This document shows, one piece after another, positions 1 to 8,833 of a stretch of DNA of 64,000 bases. The notes under the pieces were generated by a model. It saw only the letters and a program-made list of their open reading frames with translations. It was not told where the DNA came from and made no database searches. Source of the DNA: Halorussus pelagicus (GTDB lineage Archaea > Halobacteriota > Halobacteria > Halobacteriales > Haladaptataceae); contig NZ_CP035119.1 in assembly GCF_004087835.1 (NCBI RefSeq), forward strand, positions 1,364,001 through 1,428,000. The letters are read 5' to 3'. The position numbers were made by a program, and so were the translations under genes. Every line of letters begins with the position of its first letter. Positions within the stretch are counted from its first letter, which is position 1.

Positions 1-287
1 CCGGCAGTCTGGGGGGATTCGTCCGTCCGCTCGCCGGACTGATTCGGGTCGGCGTTCGCGCTCCGGGCCTGCTGTGCCTCGTGTTGGCACGTTGGACAGA
101 ACTCCTGACCGTCGTGTCGGAAGATGGGGTCGCCGCAGTTGTCGCAGTGTTTGCCCGTCATCGTCGCGCCCTTCAGGAGGAGTTCGCTCATCCGGCGAGT
201 GTTCTCGCGGTCCGCGTCGTCGTCGCCGTACTTCTCCCGAAGTTTCTCGCGTTCGGCCTCCTTGTCGAATCCCGAGTCGTCGCTCAT
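1..287 (-). CDS. Sjogren/scleroderma autoantigen 1-type zinc-ribbon protein (partial)
   Basis: The 3' part runs off the window, leaving 95 codons. The N-terminus is acidic and helical, with the segment RRMSELLLKGATM followed by a zinc ribbon (CDNCGDPIF, then CPTC). This order is typical of the small archaeal proteins related to Sjogren's syndrome/scleroderma autoantigen 1. The biochemical role of the family is not established; metal binding follows from the four cysteines. The start is the first ATG (285-287). It is divergent from malate dehydrogenase across a 257-base spacer in which I see only promoter-like AT patches. Confidence 0.8.
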   Translation of the reverse strand, partial: MSDDSGFDKEAEREKLREKYGDDDADRENTRRMSELLLKGATMTGKHCDNCGDPIFRHDGQEFCPTCQHEAQQARSANADPNQSGERTDESPQTA

Positions 288-544
288 ACCGAGGTGAAGA
301 ACGTCCGAAACCTTCCGGCTTTTGCTCCGGTTCGGGGCGCACCGAGTTCGAGGAGTTCGTCGAGCGGTGGGAGGTACTACCGACGACGCCGTCGAATGGG
401 GAGCGAGTAGAGATTTCGGTGCAGTTCTCCGTCCGAGAGATACGACGATAGTCGAACTCGGGAGCGTCGTCTGACGACCCCTTCGGCCGGTTTTTCGGTC
501 GTTCCGAAGCACTTAACGGATTTCCGGGTGGAATTTTACGTGGC

Positions 545-1459
545 ATGACGAAAATCAGTGTGGTCGGCGCGGCCGGAACCGTCGGGGCCGCGGCGGCGTA
601 CAACATCGCGCTTCGGGACATCGCAGACGAACTGGTACTGGTAGACATCCCGGACAAAGAAGAGGACACCGTCGGGCAGGCCGCCGACGTGAACCACGGG
701 GTCGCCTACGACTCGAACACCACCGTCCGACAGGGTGGCTACGAGGCGACCGAGGGTTCGGACGTAGTCGTCATTACTGCCGGGATTCCGCGCCAACCCG
801 GCCAGACCCGCATCGACCTCGCGGGAGACAACGCGCCCATCATGGAGGACATCGGCTCCTCCGTCGCGGAGTACAACGACGACTTCGTGACCGTCACGAC
901 CTCGAACCCGGTGGACCTCCTGAACCGCCACCTCTACGAGACGGGCGAGCGCTCGCGCGAGAAAGTAATCGGCTTCGGCGGCCGCCTCGACTCCGCGCGA
1001 TTCCGATACGTGCTGAGCCAGCGCTTCGACGAGCCGGTTCAGAACGTCGAGGCGACGATTCTGGGCGAACACGGCGACGCGCAGGTGCCGGTTTTCTCGA
1101 AGGTCCGCGCCAACGGCAAGGACCCCGAGTTCAGCGACGATGAGAAAGAAGAGATTCTGGAGGAACTCAAACAGAGCGCGATGAACGTCATCGAGAAGAA
1201 GGGCGCGACCCAGTGGGGTCCGGCCACCGGCGTCGGCCACATGGTCGAGGCCGTCGTCCGCGACACCGGCGCGGTCCTGCCCGGTTCGGTCAAACTCGAC
1301 GGCGAGTACGGCCACGACGACGTGGCGCTGGGCGTCCCCGTCAAGCTCGGTAGCGACGGCGTGCAGGAAGTCGTCGAATGGGACCTGACCGAGTTCGAGC
1401 GCGAACAGCTCGGCGAGGCCGCGGACAAACTCTCCGAGCAGTACGACGAAATCGCGTAA
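545..1459 (+). CDS. mdh: malate dehydrogenase (LDH-like family)
   Basis: NAD-dependent oxidation of malate to oxaloacetate in the TCA cycle, cytoplasmic. The 304 aa protein has the Rossmann motif GAAGTVG (residues 8-14), an active-site loop with the substrate arginines in [10 protein letters not shown] (80-89), the NP pair at 121-122, the D149/R152 pair in GRLDSAR, and catalytic His176 in GEHGDAQVP. Length and motifs match the LDH-like tetrameric malate dehydrogenases characterised in haloarchaea. The ATG is preceded by an AT-rich stretch with little room for a leader. It stands alone, with a convergent phosphoesterase gene 42 bases downstream. Confidence 0.95.
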   Translation: MTKISVVGAAGTVGAAAAYNIALRDIADELVLVDIPDKEEDTVGQAADVNHGVAYDSNTTVRQGGYEATEGSDVVVITAGIPRQPGQTRIDLAGDNAPIMEDIGSSVAEYNDDFVTVTTSNPVDLLNRHLYETGERSREKVIGFGGRLDSARFRYVLSQRFDEPVQNVEATILGEHGDAQVPVFSKVRANGKDPEFSDDEKEEILEELKQSAMNVIEKKGATQWGPATGVGHMVEAVVRDTGAVLPGSVKLDGEYGHDDVALGVPVKLGSDGVQEVVEWDLTEFEREQLGEAADKLSEQYDEIA

Positions 1460-1501
1460 CTGCGACGACCCGATTCGGTCTTCGTTCTTTTTCGCTGGTC
1501 A

Positions 1502-2161
1502 CTACTTCCCGTGTTCCAATCGCTCGCCGATTCGACTCGGCAGTCCCGCGTCCTCGACGGCCGCCTGCACCGCCGCCACGTCGTACTCGACGCGGTGTTC
1601 GGTCACGCTCAGGTCGTCCAAGTCAAGGACGGCGTAGGCGGCCCGCGGGTCTCCGTCTCGGGGTTGGCCGACGCTTCCGGGGTTCATGACGACGCCCTCG
1701 CCGTACTTCTGATGATGCTGGACGTGCGTGTGGCCCATAATCAGCGCGTCCTCGTCGCCGAGCAGGTCGGCCGCGAAATCGCTGGGCATCGTGTAGCGGT
1801 CGGGGTCGTCGGGGTGGCCGTGGACGACTTTCACTCGGCCGTCGAAGAGGCGACGCTCGTTCGGGAGGTCGCCAAGCCATTCGGTCTGCTCGTCGGTGAG
1901 GCGTTCGCGGGCGTGTTCGACGCCCGCCTGTGCCATCCCGTTGAAGGGGAAGGCGGTGTCCGAGGCGACCGCTCGGTCGTGATTACCCATAATAATCGAA
2001 ATATCTCGTTCCCGGACTATCTCGGCGCACTCGGCGGGCCACGGGTTGTACCCGACTACGTCGCCAGCGCAGACGAGCGCGTCCACCTCCGGCATGTCGT
2101 CGAGGACGGTCTCGAAGGCAACTCGATTCGAGTGAACGTCTGAGAGAACGCCTATCTGCAT
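1502..2161 (-). CDS. metallophosphoesterase, YfcE/MJ0936 family
   Basis: A 219 aa calcineurin-like phosphoesterase with all five metal-binding blocks in order: SDVHSN (7-12), GDVVGYNP, GNHD, VHGHP and GHTHVQ. This small single-domain architecture is shared by the YfcE and MJ0936 phosphodiesterases. The natural substrate is not predictable from sequence. The start is the ATG at 2159-2161, which begins directly with the conserved MQIGVLSD strand. It is followed on the same strand by mdh in the opposite direction, so it is likely monocistronic. Confidence 0.88.
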   Translation of the reverse strand: MQIGVLSDVHSNRVAFETVLDDMPEVDALVCAGDVVGYNPWPAECAEIVRERDISIIMGNHDRAVASDTAFPFNGMAQAGVEHARERLTDEQTEWLGDLPNERRLFDGRVKVVHGHPDDPDRYTMPSDFAADLLGDEDALIMGHTHVQHHQKYGEGVVMNPGSVGQPRDGDPRAAYAVLDLDDLSVTEHRVEYDVAAVQAAVEDAGLPSRIGERLEHGK

Positions 2162-2212
2162 GTCCGGTCGTTGGTACGCCCGCGACTTAGTTCCGGGCCT
2201 TGACGTCGGGAG

Positions 2213-2791
2213 TCAGACGCCGTTCTCGACCGCAAACTCGAACCCGGCGTCGGTGCGCGTGACTCCCGCCGCACAGACCGCGTGTTCGAAGTCGAGGTCG
2301 TACGACCGGCTAGCGGCCTCGGCAGCGGAGTCGGCCGCGAAGTCGAACGCTTCGGGGCCGTTCCTCTCGTAGGTCGCCACGAGCGTCGGTTCGGTCACCT
2401 CGCGGACGAGCAGGGCGTCGCTCCGGACGGTGCCGACGAACGCCGAGTCGTCGGTCAACACGCCCGCGATTCGCGGGGTGTCGTAATCGTCTTTCTCGTA
2501 GTCAAGCGCGAGCAGACTCTCGGCCAGCGCGTCGCGCGCGGGATAGCCGAGTTCGAGTTTTTCCGTGATAGGGTCTACGTGCGACCCGTTTCCGACGACG
2601 GCCGACTCGTCGCCGACCGTCCGCGCGCAGTTGTACGAGATGTAGGGGTTGTCCGTCTCGGGCGCATCCTCAGTGGGCGCGACGGTCAGCGCGCCGTCGC
2701 GCTCGATTATCTTCCGGTTCGGGAACGACCGCGAGGAGACGCGGTAAGCCGCGACTTTCGGGCCGACGACGACGAAACGTCCGACGTACAT
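2213..2791 (-). CDS. purO: archaeal IMP cyclohydrolase PurO
   Basis: Closes the purine ring of FAICAR to give IMP, the last step of de novo purine synthesis in archaea. The protein is 192 aa, counted from the ATG at 2789-2791 ([10 protein letters not shown]). The open frame extends nine codons further, but that extension is not similar to PurO. Diagnostic blocks are the N-terminal strand [21 protein letters not shown] and YNCARTV. The length agrees with the stand-alone PurO family. Its neighbours do not form a purine operon. Confidence 0.88.
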   Translation of the reverse strand: MYVGRFVVVGPKVAAYRVSSRSFPNRKIIERDGALTVAPTEDAPETDNPYISYNCARTVGDESAVVGNGSHVDPITEKLELGYPARDALAESLLALDYEKDDYDTPRIAGVLTDDSAFVGTVRSDALLVREVTEPTLVATYERNGPEAFDFAADSAAEAASRSYDLDFEHAVCAAGVTRTDAGFEFAVENGV

Positions 2792-2953
2792 ACACGAACG
2801 TGCGTACTTATTCGGCAAATAGATGTTGGTTTATGCACGGTCAGCGAGTACAAGCGAGCGTCGTCGGGCATTATCGAGCGGAGTGAGAACGGTTAGCAAA
2901 TCCGGACGAACGCGCAACGCTTACATTCCCCCGGCGAGTATCTGGTATTGCAG

Positions 2954-3026
2954 AGTCCCATGGGGTAGTGGCCAATCCTGAAGCCTTCTGGGGGCTTCGA
3001 CCCAAGTTCGAATCTTGGTGGGACTA
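2954..3026 (+). tRNA. tRNA-Gln (anticodon CTG)
   Basis: A full cloverleaf can be folded. The acceptor AGTCCCA pairs perfectly with TGGGACT and is followed by discriminator A. The anticodon stem is AAGCC/GGCTT with loop TTCTGGG (anticodon CTG), and the T arm is CCAAG-TTCGAAT-CTTGG. CCA is not encoded. It lies 163 bases upstream of and divergent from purO. Confidence 0.95.
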
Positions 3027-3104
3027 TTCCGGGTTTTCTCGTCGCGCCGTTTCCAAACGGGGTTTTTAAACCGCTTCGCCGACCGAACCTCCGTCGTCGC
3101 ATTT

Positions 3105-3127
3105 AACCCCTTCGTTTCAACTGGAAC
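3105..3127 (-). promoter_or_regulatory. ORB-like Orc1/Cdc6 binding box (dispersed copy 1)
   Basis: Read on the minus strand this is GTTCCAGTTGAAACGAAGG followed by GGTT, matching the archaeal origin recognition box (TCCA-N3-GAAACGAAGGGG). It is intergenic between tRNA-Gln and a small acidic gene, about 10 kb from the replication origin. Confidence 0.7.
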
Positions 3128-3145
3128 TTCCGACGCGACCGAGCG

Positions 3146-3334
3146 TCAGTTTGCGTCAACGCTTGACTCGTCGTCGGTCGTCTCGGCGTCGAGTTCCCCG
3201 AGCGCACGCTCGTCGTTGTACTCTTCGGGACCGGCCACGTCGCCGAGCATGTCCTCGACGCTCTCCGTTCGCTCGCGCTGGTGTTCGCGGGCGTGCTGTT
3301 GCTCTTTCTTGGCGTCGGGGTCGTAGTCGGCCAT
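3146..3334 (-). CDS. small acidic protein, unrecognised
   Basis: A 62 aa protein rich in D and E (MADYDPDAKKEQQ at the start) with no cysteine, membrane segment or known motif. Acidic composition and GC-rich third codon positions are those of a real haloarchaeal gene, whereas the overlapping frames give Arg/Ser/Pro-rich shadows. A short helical segment (residues 8-30) is followed by a disordered tail. No function can be assigned. Confidence 0.6.
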   Translation of the reverse strand: MADYDPDAKKEQQHAREHQRERTESVEDMLGDVAGPEEYNDERALGELDAETTDDESSVDAN

Positions 3335-3448
3335 GTGCGTTGGTTGGGTCCAAATGTTCGTAATCCTACTGGCTACCTCGGAGTGGTGTCGCGGTTGGGC
3401 AACGAGTGGTCGCCACTTCCTTTCCGCCGCTTCTGATTCTGCTCTCCG

Positions 3449-3976
3449 TTACTTCTCCACGTCAAGCAGGGCCACGCGCTCGCGGACGAGGTCCGCGAGC
3501 GTCGCGTCCGTGGCGTCCAGTTCGGTCTCGCTCACGTCGAAGAAGTCCCGGACTTCCTCGGAGTCGATTCGGTCGGGCGCGAGCGCGCCCGCGCCCGTCG
3601 AGGCGGACGCAGGCGCGAGCAGGTCGCCGACCGCTTGGGCGGCCGCGTGTTCGTCCTCGGCGTCGTCCTCCGGCGAGTGGACGACGACGACCACGTCGGT
3701 CTCGCCCTCGCCGACGCCCATCCGGAGCGCGCGGTTAATTTGTCGGCGGCCCGCGGCGTACAGCAGGATTTCGACCGCGCGCTCGCGGGCGACGTTCGCG
3801 TCGCGGTCGAAGGCGCGGTCGGCGCGCTCGACCGCAGTTCGGAGGTGGTCCTCACCGAGGACGTAGTCGGCGTCGAACGCCTGAATCGCGCAGTCGAACT
3901 CGTCGGCGACGGTCCCGATGTCGGCGAGGAACGCGTCGAGGTCGGCGATTTCGGCGCGGCCTTCGACGAGTTTCAT
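3449..3976 (-). CDS. cgi121: KEOPS complex subunit Cgi121
   Basis: Accessory subunit of the KEOPS complex, which makes the t6A37 modification of ANN-decoding tRNAs; Cgi121 binds Bud32 and tRNA. The protein is 175 aa from the ATG at 3974-3976. The frame stays open upstream but only as low-complexity Ser/Arg sequence overlapping hel308. Family features are the N-terminal strand MKLVEGRAEI, the helix VLGEDHLRTAVERA, and the core AVEILLYAAGRRQINRALRM. It directly follows hel308 with about 34 bases between them, so the two are probably co-transcribed. Confidence 0.85.
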   Translation of the reverse strand: MKLVEGRAEIADLDAFLADIGTVADEFDCAIQAFDADYVLGEDHLRTAVERADRAFDRDANVARERAVEILLYAAGRRQINRALRMGVGEGETDVVVVVHSPEDDAEDEHAAAQAVGDLLAPASASTGAGALAPDRIDSEEVRDFFDVSETELDATDATLADLVRERVALLDVEK

Positions 3977-4010
3977 GCGGGACCCTCCGAGCGAAACTGT
4001 TGGTTGCGAG

Positions 4011-6281
4011 TCATTCGAAATCACCGAGGCTCTGTTGTCCGTCGTCTCCCCTTTCGGTCGCGCTGGTCGCGCTCCCGGCTTCCGCGGCGTCTCCGTCACC
4101 GACCTCGCCGTCCGCTTCGACGCCCTCCAAGCCGGGGTCCTTGCGCCCGACGTTTTCGAGGATGGTCTCGGTGGTCTTCCGGCGACCGCGGAGCGCCCCG
4201 AGAATGACCGACTTGTTGGTCTCTCGGAGGTCGGCGCGAGACTCGATACCCGCCTCGTGGAGTCTCCGGGCGCGTTTGCGGCCGACGTTCCTGACACCTG
4301 CGAGGTCGAGCAGTTCCTCGCGGACGCCGTACTCGACGCGCTTTTTCGCCTCGCGGATGGCCGGGCCGGAGTCGAGACCAAGTTCGCCCGCGAGTCGCTC
4401 GGCGGCGTTGAGCAACCACTCGGCGGTTTCGACCTTGCCGCGGATGTCGCCCGGACCGACGCCGTACTCCTCGGCCATGTCGTCCTCGTCCAACTCGGAG
4501 GCCCAATCTTCGAGCAGTCGGGCGGTCTTGAGCGCCGAGAGCCAGTCCTCGAAGGCGTTATCTTCGAACTCCGAGGGCATCGATCCGAGGAACTCGGCTT
4601 CGCGCTCGTAGGCGAGTTCGGTGTACTCCTCGCGGTCCCCCGACCGCAGGTAGAGTTCGTACATGTCGGGAGTGCGCGCGACGAGGTGGTAGAGTCCCAT
4701 CGCGGTCGGTCGCTCGTCGGCCGACCGGATCCCGTCGATGATTTCGGCGGCGCTCATCGGGTCGATGTAGAGTTGCGAGACGCGGTGGCCGAGTCCGGTC
4801 GCCCGTAGTCCTCCGTCCTCGCGTTCGAGGAACTCGTTGCGCTCCAGATAATCGAGGACGTTCTGGGTGACGGTTTCGAGGCGACCGGTCTCGTCGGTCT
4901 GGGTCGCATAGAGGGTGCGTTCGAGGAACGAGACGAGTTCGTCCTCCGAATCGGCGAACCCGGAAGCGACGGTGGCGAGGATGTGGGTCCGCAGGGCGGG
5001 TTCGGCCGCGAGTTTCGACCGGACCGGTTCGGGTTCGGCCCAGACGTAGCGGTCGAACAGTTCGTCGAGTTCGTCGTGGCTGTTGGCGATGAGGACCGCC
5101 TCGCCGTAGGGGTCGAGTCCGGGGCGACCTGCCCGGCCGAACATCTGGTGGACCTCTAGCACGTCGAGCGGTTGCATGCCGCCCACGTCTCCGTCGTAGC
5201 GCCGCCAGTCGCGGACGATGACCCGGCGAGAGGGCGTGTTGACCCCGGCGGCCAGCGTCGGCGTCGCGGAGATGACTTTCACGAGTCGGTCGCGGAAGGC
5301 GTCTTCCACGAGTTCACGGCTCTCGCTGGAGAGACCTGCGTGGTGGAACGCCGACCCCTTTTCGACGGCGTCGGCCAAATCGTCGCTGGTCTGGGTGTCG
5401 CTTGCGTCCCGAATTTGGGCGGCGATGTCGCGGAGTTCCGTTCGTTCCTCCGGCGTGAGGTAGTCGCGGGTCACGTCGCCGAGTCGCCGGGCAGCGGCCT
5501 CGGCGTTGCGCCGGGAGTTGACGAAAACGAGGCTCGACCCCTCGTCGGTCAGGGTGTCCTCGACCAGCGCGGCGGTGGCCTTCTCGTTGCCTCTCGAAAT
5601 CTGTTTCTTCGACCCGTCGTCCAAGTGGAGGGCTTGGCCGTAGAGGACGCCCTTCTGAAGGTCGATGGGCCGCCACGTCGAGTCCACGAGGGTCGCGTCG
5701 AGCCATTCCGCGATTTCGTCGGCATTGCCCACCGTCGCCGAGAGCGCGACCGTCTGGAGGTTCGCGTTCAACTTGCGGAGTTTGGCGAGCGTGACTTCGA
5801 GCGTGGGTCCGCGATGGGAATCGTCCACGAGGTGAACCTCGTCGGCGACGACGCAGGTCAGGTCGTCTACCCACTGGGCACCGTTCCGGACGAGCGAGTC
5901 CACCTTCTCGCTGGTGGCGACGATGATGTCCTTCTGGGCGAGCCAATCGCCGTCGCTGTCGTAATTTCCGGTCGAGACGCCCACGTCGATGCCGTACTGC
6001 TCGAACTCCTCGAACTCGGCTTTTTTCTCACTGGCCAGCGCGCGCAGCGGGACGATGTAGAGGGCCTTCCCGCCGCGGGCGACGCTGGTGAGCATCGCCA
6101 GTTCGGCGACGAGCGTCTTCCCGCTGGCAGTCGGCACGCTGGCGACCACGCTCTCGCCGTCGGCGACTCCGGCCTCAACGGCCTCGCCTTGGGGCGGGTA
6201 CAACTCCTCGATGCCCTGCTCGCGGAAGTGTTCGGGAACGCCGTCGGGGAGGTCCGGGATGTCACCGATTTCGACAGTCAC
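4011..6281 (-). CDS. hel308: ATP-dependent DNA helicase Hel308
   Basis: SF2 3'-5' helicase acting on stalled forks and recombination intermediates. I place the start at a GTG (6279-6281, protein [10 protein letters not shown]), giving 756 aa. The frame is open for 50 more codons but those are not Hel308-like; a second GTG three codons upstream is possible. Motifs: Walker A VPTASGKT (about 49-56), DEVH box (147-150), SAT block [16 protein letters not shown], and motif [13 protein letters not shown] winged-helix/ratchet region follows, then a C-terminal helix-hairpin-helix ([15 protein letters not shown]). The neighbouring cgi121 is probably in the same transcript. Confidence 0.93.
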   Translation of the reverse strand: MTVEIGDIPDLPDGVPEHFREQGIEELYPPQGEAVEAGVADGESVVASVPTASGKTLVAELAMLTSVARGGKALYIVPLRALASEKKAEFEEFEQYGIDVGVSTGNYDSDGDWLAQKDIIVATSEKVDSLVRNGAQWVDDLTCVVADEVHLVDDSHRGPTLEVTLAKLRKLNANLQTVALSATVGNADEIAEWLDATLVDSTWRPIDLQKGVLYGQALHLDDGSKKQISRGNEKATAALVEDTLTDEGSSLVFVNSRRNAEAAARRLGDVTRDYLTPEERTELRDIAAQIRDASDTQTSDDLADAVEKGSAFHHAGLSSESRELVEDAFRDRLVKVISATPTLAAGVNTPSRRVIVRDWRRYDGDVGGMQPLDVLEVHQMFGRAGRPGLDPYGEAVLIANSHDELDELFDRYVWAEPEPVRSKLAAEPALRTHILATVASGFADSEDELVSFLERTLYATQTDETGRLETVTQNVLDYLERNEFLEREDGGLRATGLGHRVSQLYIDPMSAAEIIDGIRSADERPTAMGLYHLVARTPDMYELYLRSGDREEYTELAYEREAEFLGSMPSEFEDNAFEDWLSALKTARLLEDWASELDEDDMAEEYGVGPGDIRGKVETAEWLLNAAERLAGELGLDSGPAIREAKKRVEYGVREELLDLAGVRNVGRKRARRLHEAGIESRADLRETNKSVILGALRGRRKTTETILENVGRKDPGLEGVEADGEVGDGDAAEAGSATSATERGDDGQQSLGDFE

Positions 6282-6443
6282 GCCGCCCACCTCGGGAGTC
6301 CAGAGATGAGAGTATCCATTACCCCGAGGTAGGCGCGTCTTGTGGTTTAAACTGTCGGGTCGGACAGGGCGATGGGTTCGAGTTCTCGGAAAGGGAGCGT
6401 AGTTATCTCGAACTCTGAGAACGTGCAACACACTACGAGAAAA

Positions 6444-6450
6444 TATTTAT
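6444..6450 (+). promoter_or_regulatory. TATA box of the nucleoside phosphorylase gene
   Basis: TATTTAT ends 23 bases before the ATG at 6473. This is the spacing expected for a leaderless haloarchaeal transcript. Confidence 0.6.
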
Positions 6451-6472
6451 CACCGATGGGAAACGTCCAACT

Positions 6473-7249
6473 ATGCCAATTCCGAACTTCGGCGACAAGT
6501 ACGACGCCGACGCGCTCTTCTCTCCGGAGGAGGCCGTCTCCGAGCAAGGTGACGGTGGCGGTCTGCCGGACGTGCCGCCAGCGGTCATCCTCGGTTTCGA
6601 GGACGTACTCTACGAGTCAGTAGTGGAGCGTAGCGACGAGTCCGTGAATCTCGTTCGGAGCCAAGAGGTCCACCTGCTGAACGACGACGTGGGGTTCATC
6701 GGCGATTTTGGCATCGGTGCGCCGGTCACGGCGACTATCACGGAGAACGTCATCGCGGCCGGAGCGGAAGTCGTCTGCATCCTCGGCGGATGTGGCTGTC
6801 TCCAACGGTCAATCCCGCCGAACGACGCCATTCTACCGACCACGGCGATTCGGGACGAGGGCGTTTCGTACCACTATTTGCCACCTGAGGAAGAGGTGCG
6901 GGCCACCCCGAACCTCGTGGACGCGCTGGACGAGTCGCTCTCCGCGGCGGGCGTCGAGACCCACCGCGGGCCGACGTGGACCACCAGCGCGATGTACCGC
7001 GAGACCGTTCCCGAAATCGAGCAGTACGCCGAGGAGGGCGTCGTCTCGCTCGGCATGGAGAGTGCCGCGATGCTGGCGGTCGCGGCGTACCGCGGGGCGG
7101 ACGCCGCCGTGGTCCACGAGATCGGCGACCACCTGACGCCCGACGAGTGGGAGTCCGGCGTCGAGCGCGAGGAGACCTTCGCGGAACTTCTCGACCCGAC
7201 CGTGGAAGCGCTCCGGGAGTTCGTCGCCGCCGACTCCGGCAAGAATTAG
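6473..7249 (+). CDS. nucleoside phosphorylase (PNP/UDP family)
   Basis: Phosphorolysis of a nucleoside to base and ribose-1-phosphate in nucleoside salvage. The 258 aa protein has the family layout: phosphate-binding region FGIGAPVTATITENVIAAG (about 78-96), glycine-rich strand ILGGCGCL, and the nucleoside-binding block GVVSLGMESAAMLAVAA with the conserved MES. The closest family resemblance is to archaeal uridine/purine phosphorylases; the preferred base cannot be read from sequence. The start sits just behind a TATA box. The ferredoxin gene follows 24 bases downstream and may be in the same transcript. Confidence 0.85.
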   Translation: MPIPNFGDKYDADALFSPEEAVSEQGDGGGLPDVPPAVILGFEDVLYESVVERSDESVNLVRSQEVHLLNDDVGFIGDFGIGAPVTATITENVIAAGAEVVCILGGCGCLQRSIPPNDAILPTTAIRDEGVSYHYLPPEEEVRATPNLVDALDESLSAAGVETHRGPTWTTSAMYRETVPEIEQYAEEGVVSLGMESAAMLAVAAYRGADAAVVHEIGDHLTPDEWESGVEREETFAELLDPTVEALREFVAADSGKN

Positions 7250-7273
7250 GTCCACCCCGCCGAACCCTGACCC

Positions 7274-7519
7274 ATGCGAATCGAGTTCGACCGCGACACC
7301 TGCACCGGGATGTTCCAGTGTACTGCCGAGTGGGACGCCTTCGAGGAGAACCGCGACGACGGGAAGGCCGACCTGCTCGACGCTGAGGAGGAGACCGCGG
7401 ATACCTTCGTCCGCGAAATCCCGGAAGACGCCGAGTTCGACGCCAAGATGGCCGCGCGCGTCTGTCCAGTGGACGCCATCCGAATCTACGACGACGACGG
7501 CGAGCAGTTGATTCCCTGA
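7274..7519 (+). CDS. ferredoxin, single-cluster, three cysteines
   Basis: An 81 aa cytoplasmic electron carrier. Cluster ligands are C10, C16 and C64 (RVCPVDAI). The position usually holding the second cysteine or an aspartate (C-x2-C/D-x2-C) is Met13 in CTGMFQC. Three cysteines suggest a [3Fe-4S] cluster or a labile [4Fe-4S] cluster; this is inference. An acidic insertion (residues 24-55) separates the two ligand groups, giving the fold a halophilic bulk. Redox partners are not evident from the neighbours. Confidence 0.82.
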   Translation: MRIEFDRDTCTGMFQCTAEWDAFEENRDDGKADLLDAEEETADTFVREIPEDAEFDAKMAARVCPVDAIRIYDDDGEQLIP

Positions 7520-7573
7520 GTGCGGTCGGAAAATATTCTGTCTGCCGACCACGTCGAGAGCGACGAATCGAAA

Positions 7574-7596
7574 TCTCCAGACGAAACGGAGGGGTA
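7574..7596 (+). promoter_or_regulatory. ORB-like box (dispersed copy 2)
   Basis: TCTCCAGACGAAACGGAGG followed by GGTA matches the ORB core GAAACGGAGGGG with the upstream TCCA. It lies in the intergenic region after the ferredoxin gene, 5.5 kb left of the origin core. Confidence 0.65.
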
Positions 7597-7716
7597 GCGA
7601 GAAAATCGGGCGCTCGGTGGGGTCTCAGCGTCGGTGTCAACTTCGAATCGACCGATATTGACTCCGAGTCGGGCCGTGAATCGACCGTGAAAACGAGTCG
7701 CATCTGCGCCGCAGTC

Positions 7717-7824
7717 TCATTCGGTCGTCGGTCCCTCGGCGCGCTCCTCGTCGTCGTCGCCGTCGGGGTAGAGCTGTTCCTCCCAGCCGTGTGCGTCACC
7801 GCGCACGTCCCAGTGGTCACCCAT
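7717..7824 (-). CDS. small acidic protein of 35 aa
   Basis: ATG (7822-7824) to TGA gives 35 codons beginning MGDHWDVRGDAHGWEEQLYP and ending in an acidic tail. Third positions are nearly all G or C and the composition is acidic, as in real genes here. The two tryptophans and the HGWEEQLYPD segment look conserved-protein-like, but I cannot name a family. It might form a transcript with nothing else, because its neighbours are separated by an ORB box on one side. Confidence 0.5.
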   Translation of the reverse strand: MGDHWDVRGDAHGWEEQLYPDGDDDEERAEGPTTE

Positions 7825-7920
7825 AACTGTTCGTTCTACGACTAGCTACGGAGCGTCAAAATTGTTACGGGAAGTGCAAAAGTCGCGTGCTAGAGCGGCT
7901 CACACACCAGTTCTACCCGG

Positions 7921-8691
7921 TCACTGGAAAGTCTTTTCAGCCCACTTGACCGCGTAGTCCGCGCCGTGGTCGCGGTAGGCCGCAGTGTCGAGCGCCGCGA
8001 ACGGCGCGGGGAGTTCGAGACCGTGTTTCACCGCCGCGCAGGCGAACTCCGCGGCGTCCGCGAAGTCGGTCTCGTCGCGGGCCATCGACGACGGAAGCCC
8101 CTGCAATCGCGGTTCGATTCGCTCGCCCGCGTCCTGCCACGCCGCAAAGAGTCGCGGGTGGTCGTCGTCCCATCCCGCAAAAATGTCGCGGGTGTGGAGT
8201 CCGAGGTAGGCGTCGTACAGCGCCGCCGCGATTTGATACACGCTTCCGGAGTCGAAGGGAAGCGCGGCGTCGAGGTCCCGGTATCGGTCCTCGAAGAACC
8301 CGAGGAACTGCTCGGGGACTCCGGTGCCGATTTCCACGAGCGCCTCGGCCACGAGGAAGTCCACGAAGTCGTCGGGCGACCCCTGCACGCGAGGCTTCAC
8401 GAACGCGACCGGCGGATCGGTCTGGCGCGTCCACGCGACGCTCCCGTCGCCGGGCATCCCGACCGTGAAGTCCGACGAGGCGAACCGGGCGAGGAGTTCA
8501 GGCGCGTCCTCGGGAAGCCACTCGTCGGGGTAGGCCAGCGGGTCGAGCGCGTCCACGAGCAGACCGAGGTCCTCGGCGCGCGCGGGGTCGAGCGTCTCGA
8601 AATCCGGTCCTGAGTCGAGAACCAGCGCGTCGGGCGCGTGGCTCTCCCGGACCGCAGCGACCTCTCCGGAAAGCGAGCGTTCTTCGAACAT
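7921..8691 (-). CDS. haloarchaeal conserved protein, function unknown
   Basis: A 256 aa soluble acidic protein from the ATG at 8689-8691; upstream in-frame sequence is not protein-like. It is mainly alpha-helical by composition. Notable segments are DPLAYPDEWLPEDAPELLARF, the helix VDFLVAEALVEIGTG and the aromatic-rich GLHTRDIFAGWDDDHPRLFAAW. It has no nucleotide-binding or metal motif and no membrane segment. Its start codon overlaps the stop of the 30-residue membrane peptide gene upstream (TGATG), which implies translational coupling. I do not recognise the family. Confidence 0.75.
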   Translation of the reverse strand: MFEERSLSGEVAAVRESHAPDALVLDSGPDFETLDPARAEDLGLLVDALDPLAYPDEWLPEDAPELLARFASSDFTVGMPGDGSVAWTRQTDPPVAFVKPRVQGSPDDFVDFLVAEALVEIGTGVPEQFLGFFEDRYRDLDAALPFDSGSVYQIAAALYDAYLGLHTRDIFAGWDDDHPRLFAAWQDAGERIEPRLQGLPSSMARDETDFADAAEFACAAVKHGLELPAPFAALDTAAYRDHGADYAVKWAEKTFQ

Positions 8692-8783
8692 CACGCCGCG
8701 AGCCAGAGATTCGCCAACACTGCGACCGCCAGTATCGCCACGATGCCGATAGTTCCGACCGTAATCTTGGTTGCCTTGCTCAT
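8691..8783 (-). CDS. 30-residue membrane peptide, translationally coupled
   Basis: ATG (8781-8783) to TGA encodes a 30 aa peptide: MSKATKITVG, then a single hydrophobic helix (TIGIVAILAVAVLANLWLA) filling the rest. Positive charge at the N-terminus predicts the N-in orientation. The stop codon overlaps the start of the downstream 256 aa gene by two bases, so both are likely translated from one mRNA. It may anchor or recruit the soluble product to the membrane; that role is inference. Confidence 0.6.
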   Translation of the reverse strand: MSKATKITVGTIGIVAILAVAVLANLWLAA

Positions 8784-8833
8784 GGTCGTTCGTTCGGGCG
8801 CGAGCGTTTAAAACTATCAGGAATCGCCTCGCG

